DNA of 17,213 nucleotides. It comes from JAYZDB01 sp036338025 (GTDB lineage Bacteria > Planctomycetota > UBA1135 > UBA2386). Positions 1-6,390 of this stretch are shown here, piece after piece. The DNA is taken from positions 1-17,213 of the forward strand of contig JAYZDB010000301.1 of assembly GCA_036338025.1 (NCBI GenBank), given 5' to 3'. The translations under genes and the position numbers were made by a program. Within the stretch, counting starts at the first letter, position 1; each line of letters opens with the position of its first letter. The notes beneath the pieces are model-generated. The model did not search any database and was not told where the DNA came from. It was given only the letters and a program-made list of their open reading frames with translations.

Positions 1-2273
1 GCTGCGAGGCCGACCAGGCTGATCGCGGCGAGACTGCGACGGTCCCGGTCGAACACCCTGCTCATGGTGTTGTAGACCAATCCGGCCTGGCGGCCGTCGA
101 GGAAGCCTCGCACCACCAGGTCGCACTTGCGACTTTCAGCCTGGCTGACCAGCAGGCTCAGGTCCCGGACCACATCTGGGGCCGCGGCATTGGCCGCCGT
201 CACCGTGCGGGCGAAGCCGACCGCCGGCACCATGTCGGTCGGGAAGGCCAGCAGGAACCGCTCGAGGGCGGCTTTCTCGGTGGCGCTGAGCGGGTTGAAG
301 CGGGCCGGCGATGACATGTGGGCCTGCAGGTCGTCCTTGGAACCGTCGGCTCCAAAACCGAAACCAGCGGTGCGGCCAGCAGCGCGGACCTGGCGGCCGG
401 TGCGCTTGTAGAGCCCGCGCAGCTGCGCGGCCTTGGTCGGCTGCCCGATCAGGCCATCGAAGCCAAACGAGCCGGTTCCGGAGGCGTTGAGGTGACAATC
501 CGCGCAGCGGAACTGGTTGGCGCCGTTCCTGCCAACCTTGTCCTTGGTCCGGAAGATCCTCCGACCATCCTCGGCGCTGGTGCCGGGCGGGGTGGTTGGG
601 AGGGTGTCGTCGCGGTTGCGGTTCGGGTTGGGCATGAACCGGATCTGCTGCATATAGGCGACAAACGTCCCCAGATCCGCCGAACCCAGCATCGAGCCGC
701 CCATCAGGCTGGCAAACGTCCCGTTGAAGGTAGCGAGACCAGGGCGGTCGGCGCGCCAGTGGAACATCCGTTCGCCACCCAGGCCCTGCAGCGTCTGCGT
801 GAGCAGTGGCCCCTTCATCGGATGGAGCCGGGTCGATGTGCCGTTGCTGAACATCTGGCCGCCCGGGTCACCGAGATCCCAGGCCAGGCCGTCGTGGCGC
901 CCATCAATGTGGCAGGACGCACAAGACATGGTGCCGTTGCCCGACAGCTTGGCGTCGTACAAAAAGCCGCGGCCCTCGCGGATGACAGTCGGCGTCGGGT
1001 CGAACATCTCGACCTCGCGCAGCACCTTGGCTTGCGCCGTGTCGACCACCGAGAGGCTGTTGGACAGGCGGTTCAGCACGTACAGCAGGCTGCGGGCCGG
1101 GTGATGCGCCAGGCCGCGGGGTCCACGCTTGCTGCGTGGTGCCTTGGCGGAGCCCGGCGTGTTGCCGACCTCGATCCTGCCGACCACCTTGCCGGCGGGG
1201 TCGAGGACACCGATCCGGTCGGTGCCAAACGCCGCCACGTAGGCCCTGGATCCGCTGGGGTCAAACGCGATATCGGTCGGTTGCGACAGGGCCGTCGCCA
1301 TCGCCACCGGGTTGGGGAGCCGCGTGTAGTCAATGCCCGGATTCAGGTTGACCGGGGTGATCGCCGGGCTGGCGCCCACCGCAATCCGGGTGACGCGGCT
1401 ATCGATGGCATGACCACGCAGCGCCGGCTCGAATCGCACCAGGTTGAGGGCGTGGGTGTTGGCGACCCACAGCTCATCGGTACCCGGCCGCACCGCCATC
1501 TGGAACAAGATCGTGCCGACACCAGAGTACTTGCGGCGCACCTGCATGGTGGCGGTATCGAGTTCGACCACGTCATGGTCGGGCAGGCTGACGTTCAGTT
1601 GCGATTTCCAAGCCGGATCGTCCGCCAAAACCAGGATCCCCTGGCTGGGTGCGCGCGGCAGCGCTGGGTTGGTGGGTGGCGGTGGCGCCGGGGCGATGGT
1701 ATGCGGCACGATCGTCGTGCCATTGCCTGACCGGGTGATGGCAACCCAGACCGTCTTGCCATCGGCGCTGGCCAGCAAGCCACGCGGGTCATCGCCGAAC
1801 ACCGGGATCGACCCGACCTGCTGGCGGGTGACCGGATCGATCACCTGCACGCTCCGGTTCGTCATCGAGGATACGAAGGCTCGCTGGGGACTGCCCGCAA
1901 ACACGACATCACCGGGTTCGTCGCCGACCTGGATGGTATCGAGGACCACGCCCCTCGAGACGTCGACCACGCTGATCGAGTCCGAGACGTGGTTCACCAC
2001 CCAAGCTTCAACCTGGCTACGCAGGGCGACCGAAACCGGCTCGTAGCCGACCGGGATCTCCCGAATGAGCACCGGCGCGGCCGGTTGCGCGAGGGAGTAG
2101 ATCGCCAGGCGGTGGTCCGGGGTGTTGACGGCGAACAAGCGCTGGCCATCCGCTGAGACCACGACCGGCCGGGCCTGCGGGCTCTCGAAGTTGGGAACCC
2201 CCTGGGCCGCCGCACTCGGACAACTGCCCAGTCCGCAAGCGGCCAGGATCGGGACGAGGATGCGGTAGTTCAT
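1..2273 (-). CDS. Secreted YVTN beta-propeller / di-haem cytochrome c protein (3' end beyond window)
   Basis: The reading frame is open from the ATG at 2273 to the window edge, giving 757 residues without a stop, so the C-terminus is missing. A Sec signal peptide covers about residues 1-24 (hydrophobic LVPILAACGLG, then AAAQ). LGSC near residue 18 resembles a lipobox, so lipid anchoring is possible. Residues 30-430 carry repeated YVTN/YncE-type blades, for example SISVVDVSRG, VQVIDPVTRQ, IGVLDPAGK and LSVVDTAQAK. The C-terminal third has two haem c sites, CASCH (451-455) and CADCH (590-594), in a layout like the di-haem cytochrome c peroxidase/MauG superfamily. A GGGAG ribosome-binding site at 2283-2287 supports the start. 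Known for the family: propeller-cytochrome fusions are extracytoplasmic, often redox or substrate-binding proteins. The substrate is unknown. It lies 44 bp downstream of the secreted protein gene ending at 2318, probably in the same transcript. Confidence 0.88.
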   Translation of the reverse strand, partial: MNYRILVPILAACGLGSCPSAAAQGVPNFESPQARPVVVSADGQRLFAVNTPDHRLAIYSLAQPAAPVLIREIPVGYEPVSVALRSQVEAWVVNHVSDSISVVDVSRGVVLDTIQVGDEPGDVVFAGSPQRAFVSSMTNRSVQVIDPVTRQQVGSIPVFGDDPRGLLASADGKTVWVAITRSGNGTTIVPHTIAPAPPPPTNPALPRAPSQGILVLADDPAWKSQLNVSLPDHDVVELDTATMQVRRKYSGVGTILFQMAVRPGTDELWVANTHALNLVRFEPALRGHAIDSRVTRIAVGASPAITPVNLNPGIDYTRLPNPVAMATALSQPTDIAFDPSGSRAYVAAFGTDRIGVLDPAGKVVGRIEVGNTPGSAKAPRSKRGPRGLAHHPARSLLYVLNRLSNSLSVVDTAQAKVLREVEMFDPTPTVIREGRGFLYDAKLSGNGTMSCASCHIDGRHDGLAWDLGDPGGQMFSNGTSTRLHPMKGPLLTQTLQGLGGERMFHWRADRPGLATFNGTFASLMGGSMLGSADLGTFVAYMQQIRFMPNPNRNRDDTLPTTPPGTSAEDGRRIFRTKDKVGRNGANQFRCADCHLNASGTGSFGFDGLIGQPTKAAQLRGLYKRTGRQVRAAGRTAGFGFGADGSKDDLQAHMSSPARFNPLSATEKAALERFLLAFPTDMVPAVGFARTVTAANAAAPDVVRDLSLLVSQAESRKCDLVVRGFLDGRQAGLVYNTMSRVFDRDRRSLAAISLVGLA

Positions 2274-2317
2274 GTCAGCCAACTCCCAGGTGTGCATCCC
2301 GTCCGATCACCCGCCAA

Positions 2318-3460
2318 TCAGTAGGTGTAGCGCGTGATCGGCAGAGCCTTCGGCCCGGCAAACCACTGGGACAACACCGGTGGGCCGCTCTTGGATGGCG
2401 ACGTGTAGGAGGTCAACATCCGCGGCAGCGAGGTCGGCGAGAAATCGCTGATGCGAGTCGCGGGGCTCAGCTTGAGCCGACTGGTCTTCGAATCTTCCCA
2501 GGCGACCTGTACCCAAAACTCGGACATCCACGAATACCAATCGGAGTTGAGGCCAAGGGAGGCCATCGCAGTCGAGTTGTTGGGTGCCGGCTGCGGGAAG
2601 GTCAAAAATGGCAGGGCCGGGTCGAGATGCAGGCGGTTGCAGCCAGCACCAATATCAAAGCCTGGGATACTCCCAGCGACGCCCAGGGCATAGATCACCG
2701 GGCTGGTTCGCGAGGTGTAGCGGGAGTTGATGGCGAGCCGCACCTGGAAGGGTCGTGACTTGGCATACCCGGTCATCCCGGCTTTGGCCCTGGCGGGATT
2801 CGAGAAGCCGGAGTCGTAGCAGTTCGAAGGATTGGCGGGCACCGTCTCGGTCTTGCCGACCATGCTTATCGCGCTCCACGCCTTTTGGTCGATGGTGTCC
2901 AGGTAGTACTCAAAGCCGTTTGTGAAGTTCTCGCCCCACGTCGCAGCGTTTGCCGCGACTCCGCCACTGAACTGGTAGTCCGTGAACAGGGCGTCCTTGC
3001 CGGCGTACATCCAGGGTTGCGAGAAGGTGAAGCTCAGGCTGCCCTGTGGGCCGCCCCAGGACGCTGGGTTGAGTGCAGGCTTGCCACTCAGCGTCGGGAA
3101 ACTCCACTTGCGATCGAAAACCCGGGTCGGCGTGCCGAGCAACTTGACGTAGCTGGTCTTGCGAGACGCCGAGTTGTAATCGGCGGTGGTGACGTCCAGG
3201 GTAAGGCTGTCCCAGGTCCGGCCAATCGCGTTGTGATCCTGGTAGTCGGTGCGGAAGGAGATCCGCTGGATCGACATCGGCGAACCATTGGCATGGGTGT
3301 CGTCCAGGAAGCGCATCTGCATCTTGGAGGACCAACCAAAGATGAAGCATGCGTCACTGCCGTCCTGCTCGGTACCGACCGGGGGTGTGGTCACGTGGTT
3401 CTGGGCGATGACGGGAGAGCAGAGCAGCGCGAACAGGGCGCAGGAGAGGGTTTTGTGCAC
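2318..3460 (-). CDS. Secreted protein of unknown function, 380 aa
   Basis: I do not recognise a family. The frame is open upstream to an ATG at 3640, but residues before 3460 are arginine-rich and non-conserved in character. The GTG at 3460 begins a clean signal peptide (MHKTLSCALFALLCSPVIAQ), so I chose it; no strong Shine-Dalgarno precedes it. The mature protein is about 360 residues, rich in Trp, Tyr, Phe, Ser, Asn and Gly (for example WSSKMQMRF, NGFEYYLDT, WYSWMSEFWVQ). It has few long hydrophobic segments and alternating patterns typical of an extracellular beta-rich fold. Only about four cysteines remain after cleavage, which could form disulphides. There is no haem motif and no visible catalytic signature. 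It precedes the propeller-cytochrome gene by 44 bp, so the two are likely expressed and exported together. A structural or substrate-binding surface role is only a guess. Confidence 0.75.
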   Translation of the reverse strand: MHKTLSCALFALLCSPVIAQNHVTTPPVGTEQDGSDACFIFGWSSKMQMRFLDDTHANGSPMSIQRISFRTDYQDHNAIGRTWDSLTLDVTTADYNSASRKTSYVKLLGTPTRVFDRKWSFPTLSGKPALNPASWGGPQGSLSFTFSQPWMYAGKDALFTDYQFSGGVAANAATWGENFTNGFEYYLDTIDQKAWSAISMVGKTETVPANPSNCYDSGFSNPARAKAGMTGYAKSRPFQVRLAINSRYTSRTSPVIYALGVAGSIPGFDIGAGCNRLHLDPALPFLTFPQPAPNNSTAMASLGLNSDWYSWMSEFWVQVAWEDSKTSRLKLSPATRISDFSPTSLPRMLTSYTSPSKSGPPVLSQWFAGPKALPITRYTY

Positions 3461-3514
3461 GGGATTTTCTGGTGAGTTGAGAACGATCTGGAACTGCCTG
3501 GAAATCGCCGCTGG

Positions 3515-3530
3515 CGAAACACGTGTTTCG
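3515..3530. promoter_or_regulatory. Perfect 16-bp palindrome, candidate operator
   Basis: CGAAACACGTGTTTCG reads identically on both strands. With no loop it fits the binding site of a dimeric regulator better than an RNA hairpin. It lies 54 bp upstream of the GTG of the secreted protein and about 20 bp downstream of a possible -10 element (TATGCT on the minus strand, 3550-3555), where a repressor would block transcription. The regulator is unknown and none is encoded in the window. Palindrome: seen directly. Operator role: inferred. Confidence 0.45.
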
Positions 3531-3690
3531 TCCTGCCAACGGGACAGGCAGCATAAACCATTTTCCCGGGTTCGTGCCACGGGGACTCCAATCCGAGAAT
3601 TACCGGAAGGAGGCCTCGCGACACGTGGACCTCGGAGCATGGATTCACCCTCGTTGAGTCGGCGGGGCAGAGGCTGTCTCAGCGGACACG

Positions 3691-3715
3691 CGAGTTTCCG
3701 GTTCAGGGAAAACTC
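3691..3715. repeat. Imperfect hairpin downstream of the DUF1801 gene
   Basis: CGAGTTT (3691-3697) pairs with AAACTCG (3709-3715), and the next CC/GG pairs extend the stem past one bulged A. It begins 20 bp after the DUF1801 stop and could stall transcription, but no T-tract follows on the minus strand, so it is a weak terminator candidate. Confidence 0.3.
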
Positions 3716-3735
3716 GGGGCGCGAGACTGCCCGCC

Positions 3736-4254
3736 TCAGCGTGACGTAGTAGCCCGCTTCTTCTTGGCGGCCTTCTTCTTGCCGGCTGGCTTCTTGGTAG
3801 TGAACCCCGACAGGCTCGCCTCGTAGCTGGCGACAAAGTCCTTGGCCTTGACCCGCTTGAACAACTTGCCGACGACGTCGAGCGGGACATCATCGAGCGT
3901 CTTGACGCGGACACAGGACTTGCCCATGTCGAGCTTCTTGCCGGACTTCTTCCATTCGCTGCTGAACCAGTCCTGTAGCTCGGCGTCCGTATAGACGCAG
4001 AACAGGTGCAGGCCGATGTGGCCCTTCCTGGATGAGAGCGATGCAAACGGCAGCGGCTGTTTCGGATCACAGTGGTAGCCGTTCGGGTAGACGGAGTGCG
4101 GCAGGTAGTACGAGGGCATCCCGTACTGGATGCCTTCCTCGAACTTCTTGTCGATGTTCTTGCGGATGACCTTGCGTAGGGCCTCGATCGCCTCGCGTCG
4201 ATCTTCCGGGAGCTGCGCCAGGTACTCCTTGACGCTGCTAGGTTTGCTGGGCAT
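3736..4254 (-). CDS. DUF1801 (YdhG-like) domain protein with Lys/Ala-rich tail
   Basis: 172 residues. Residues 6-150 match the DUF1801 pattern: an N-terminal EYLAQLPEDRREAIEALRKVI helix region, EEGIQYGMPSYYLP (about 39-52), HIGLHLFCVYTD (about 79-90) and GKSCVRVKTLDDVPLDVV (about 111-128). This small alpha/beta fold is cytoplasmic, and its biochemical role is not established. The last 20 or so residues are a basic low-complexity tail (KKPAGKKKAAKKKRATTSR) absent from most family members, as far as I recall. It resembles histone-H1-like or DNA/RNA-binding tails. The ATG at 4254 gives the usual family N-terminus. It lies 99 bp downstream of the carbonic anhydrase gene on the same strand. Confidence 0.88.
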   Translation of the reverse strand: MPSKPSSVKEYLAQLPEDRREAIEALRKVIRKNIDKKFEEGIQYGMPSYYLPHSVYPNGYHCDPKQPLPFASLSSRKGHIGLHLFCVYTDAELQDWFSSEWKKSGKKLDMGKSCVRVKTLDDVPLDVVGKLFKRVKAKDFVASYEASLSGFTTKKPAGKKKAAKKKRATTSR

Positions 4255-4261
4255 GGCTTGG

Positions 4262-4314
4262 AACCGGTCAGGACAGGGGAGGGCCCCACATCCTATCGCC
4301 AGACCCTGCCGGTT
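4262..4314. repeat. Inverted repeat between carbonic anhydrase and DUF1801 genes
   Basis: AACCGGTCAGG (4262-4272) is complementary to CCTGCCGGTT (4305-4314) except for one bulged T, giving a 10-bp stem around a 32-base loop. It lies in the 99-bp gap just upstream of the DUF1801 start. No T-tract follows. It may be a terminator-like or regulatory RNA structure, or chance in GC-rich DNA. Confidence 0.25.
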
Positions 4315-4353
4315 GGAACCGCACTCGCATGGATCGGCGCCAGGTCCCCCGTC

Positions 4354-4983
4354 TCAAGCAGGCAGCGGCCCCGTTTCGAAGAAATCGACGGCGCCGCTCT
4401 CAAGTGAGTACTCCGCTCCCACGATCCTCAAACCGTCTTCCCGGGCCAATTGCCCGAGGACCGCAGAGCCGTGTCGCAACTGGTCTACGGATTGCAAGAC
4501 GTTGGCACGGACCGCCTCCTGCAGGAGTCCTTCGGGTGTCCGCTGCAGGTCGGATGCGAGCAACTCCTCAAAGGCTGGCCTGATGCTGTCGCGAAGCGAG
4601 TCCGAGTCCGACGACCCGAGACTCTCCGACTGCATGAGCGAATCCAGCGTGGCGCGCACCATGCCGCAATTGGAGTGCCCCAACACCACCACCAGCCGGG
4701 CTCCCAATTGCCGGGTGGCAAACTCGACACTCCCAACCTGCGAAGGGCCGGCGATGTTGCCCGCGACCCGGATGACGAACAGGTCTCCGAGACCCTGATC
4801 GAACAGGATCTCCGGCGACACACGCGCATCCGAGCAACCCAGCAGCACCGCCAGGGGCGCATGGGGTTCAGCCAACACGCGGTGACGGTCCTCCGCGTTC
4901 ACCAAGGGTCGGGCAAGCTCCGCTGCCACGAAGCGGCGATTCCCTTCACGTAGTTGGTCCAGTGCTGCTTGTGCTGAGATCAT
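4354..4983 (-). CDS. Beta-class carbonic anhydrase
   Basis: 209 residues, the normal length for bacterial Can/CynT-type enzymes, which reversibly hydrate CO2 to bicarbonate in the cytoplasm. Zinc ligands are visible as Cys50 in CSDARV and His103/Cys106 in HSNCG. Asp52/Arg54 form the conserved dyad. The FVIRVAGNIAG stretch (69-79) and GSVEFATRQLGARLVVVLGH (84-103) are characteristic. The start ATG at 4983 has AAGGA just upstream and gives the standard family N-terminus (ALDQLREGNRRFV). It follows the Xaa-Pro aminopeptidase gene by 28 bp and is probably co-transcribed with it. No transporter or carboxylase neighbour points to a specialised carbon-concentrating role, so general CO2/bicarbonate balance is most likely. 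Confidence 0.95.
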   Translation of the reverse strand: MISAQAALDQLREGNRRFVAAELARPLVNAEDRHRVLAEPHAPLAVLLGCSDARVSPEILFDQGLGDLFVIRVAGNIAGPSQVGSVEFATRQLGARLVVVLGHSNCGMVRATLDSLMQSESLGSSDSDSLRDSIRPAFEELLASDLQRTPEGLLQEAVRANVLQSVDQLRHGSAVLGQLAREDGLRIVGAEYSLESGAVDFFETGPLPA

Positions 4984-5011
4984 GATCCTTGCATTCCATC
5001 ACCAGGCGAGG

Positions 5012-6322
5012 TCAAGCAACAGGAGAAGCGCACACGGCTTCGACGTCCTTGACCTCTTTCGCGATCGCTTCGGTCAGCACCCGGTTGCCGCCGCGGGTCA
5101 CCAGCACGTCATCCTCGATCCGGACGCCGATGCCTCGAAACTCCTTCGGGACGCTGCGGTCATCCTTGGCAAAGTACAGGCCTGGCTCGACCGTCAGCAC
5201 CATCCCCGGACGGAAGCGGGTCGGCTTGCCGTCGGCGTCCTCGTAGGTCCCAACATCGTGGACATCCATGCCGAGCCAGTGGCTGGTGCCGTGCATGAAC
5301 CACTTGCGACAGGCGCCGTCCTTGATCAGTTTCGGGAGTCGGCCCCGCAGCAGTCCGATCTTGACCAACTCCCGGGTCAGGACCCGGATGCAAGTCTTGT
5401 GCGGTGCGTCCCAACGTGCGCCCGGCTTGACCGAGCGGATCCCGGCCTTTTCCGCCGCCAGGACCGCCTTGTAGATCGCCTTCTGCGGTTCCGAGAAGGT
5501 GCCGCTGACCGGGAAGGTCCGGGTGATGTCGGCAGTGTACTGTCCGACCTCGGCACCGGCATCGATCAGGAGCAGCTCGCCCTTGCGCAGCCGGCGGTCG
5601 TTCTTGGTGTAGTGCAGCACGCAGGCGTTCGGTCCACTCGCCACGATCGAGTCGTAGCCATTGCGCGTCGATCCACCGCTGCGGAACTCGGCCTCGAGGA
5701 TCGCCTGCACCTCGTATTCCATCATCCCGGGTGCCGCCGCCGCCATCGCAGATCGGTGCCCGACCGCACTGATGCGCGCCGCCTCCTGCAGCGCAGCGAT
5801 CTCATCGGCGTCCTTGAGTTGGCGCATCTCTGCAATGCGCGGCCGTGGATGTTCGATCCTGGGATGAGCCGGCGCGTTGCGCCGGCGCCCGCGCAGGGCG
5901 ACCTTCTGGAAAGCGTCCAGCAAGCGATCATCAAATTCACGGTCCACCATCAGGGTGTGAAACACCGCCTGGTGCGACTCCAGGAGACCGGGGAGCTTGG
6001 CCCAGAGTTGCTCGATGCCAAACGCCTCGTCCGCCCCGAACTTGCGGACCGCGCCCTGCACACCGGCCCGTGGGCCATCCCAGATCTCACGGGTCTTGTC
6101 CCGCGGCGGCACGAACAAGACGCAGCGATGGCTGTCACGACCCGTGCGCCAGGCCAGCATCACGGCGTTCGGCTCGTCGAAGCCAGTCAGGTAGTGCAGG
6201 TCGCTGCCGGAGCGAAACGAGTAGTGCACATCGCCGTTACGCAAGGTGTGCGGTGCAGTCGGTAGAATCAGCAGGCCATCGCCCAACTTGCCGAGGAGTT
6301 TCTGCCGACGTCTCGCGTGCAT
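5012..6322 (-). CDS. pepP: Xaa-Pro aminopeptidase (M24B metallopeptidase)
   Basis: 436 residues, close to E. coli PepP. The enzyme removes an N-terminal residue preceding proline, using a dinuclear metal centre (usually Mn). The N-terminal creatinase-like domain covers about 1-165 and includes DLHYLTGFDEPNAVMLA. The pita-bread catalytic domain covers about 170-436. All five metal ligands are visible: Asp254 (LLIDAGAE), Asp265 (TADITRTFPVSG), His348 (HGTSHWLGMDVHD), Glu379 (TVEPGLYF) and Glu403 (GIGVRIEDDV). The conserved His344 and His355 flank them. It has no signal peptide, so it is cytoplasmic. The ATG at 6322 gives a family-like start (RRQKLLGKLGDGLLIL). It is followed after 28 bp by the carbonic anhydrase gene. 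The 68-bp gap to the upstream cytochrome gene contains an inverted repeat and could carry its own promoter. Confidence 0.95.
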   Translation of the reverse strand: MHARRRQKLLGKLGDGLLILPTAPHTLRNGDVHYSFRSGSDLHYLTGFDEPNAVMLAWRTGRDSHRCVLFVPPRDKTREIWDGPRAGVQGAVRKFGADEAFGIEQLWAKLPGLLESHQAVFHTLMVDREFDDRLLDAFQKVALRGRRRNAPAHPRIEHPRPRIAEMRQLKDADEIAALQEAARISAVGHRSAMAAAAPGMMEYEVQAILEAEFRSGGSTRNGYDSIVASGPNACVLHYTKNDRRLRKGELLLIDAGAEVGQYTADITRTFPVSGTFSEPQKAIYKAVLAAEKAGIRSVKPGARWDAPHKTCIRVLTRELVKIGLLRGRLPKLIKDGACRKWFMHGTSHWLGMDVHDVGTYEDADGKPTRFRPGMVLTVEPGLYFAKDDRSVPKEFRGIGVRIEDDVLVTRGGNRVLTEAIAKEVKDVEAVCASPVA

Positions 6323-6340
6323 GCGTGGCAGCCTACTTCC

Positions 6341-6378
6341 CGACCGATAGCTACGGAACTAATTCATCGAATCGGTCG
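6341..6378. repeat. 8-bp inverted repeat upstream of pepP
   Basis: CGACCGAT (6341-6348) and ATCGGTCG (6371-6378) are perfect inverted copies separated by 22 bp. They lie in the short gap between the end of the di-haem lipoprotein gene (6391) and the pepP start (6322). There is no T-tract, so a terminator is not well supported. A regulator site for pepP or a transcript-processing hairpin are alternatives. Confidence 0.3.
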
Positions 6379-6390
6379 ACTCCCCGATCG

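Larger units (their letters stand above)
3461..3735. other. 275-bp intergenic region with palindrome and possible promoter
   Basis: This lies between the end of the DUF1801 gene and the start of the secreted-protein gene, both on the minus strand. It contains a perfect 16-bp palindrome (3515-3530), a possible -10 box upstream of it (minus-strand TATGCT at 3550-3555), and an imperfect hairpin (3691-3715) close to the end of the DUF1801 gene. No convincing coding sequence is seen in it. Confidence 0.6.

Noticed and set aside
318..1730. Long plus-strand open frame opposite the propeller-cytochrome gene
   Set aside because: The minus strand there encodes YVTN blades and two CxxCH motifs; the plus frame is Arg/Gly/His-rich without any motif and is a GC-content shadow.
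3560..3580. Sigma-54-like TGGCAC element (minus strand) upstream of the secreted protein
   Set aside because: The -12 TTGC element is absent at the required spacing.
3461..3640. 60-codon N-terminal extension of the secreted protein
   Set aside because: It would bury a clear signal peptide and contains the palindrome and possible promoter.
4982..6265. 427-codon plus-strand open frame opposite pepP
   Set aside because: pepP on the minus strand has all metal ligands in order; the plus frame shows no family features.
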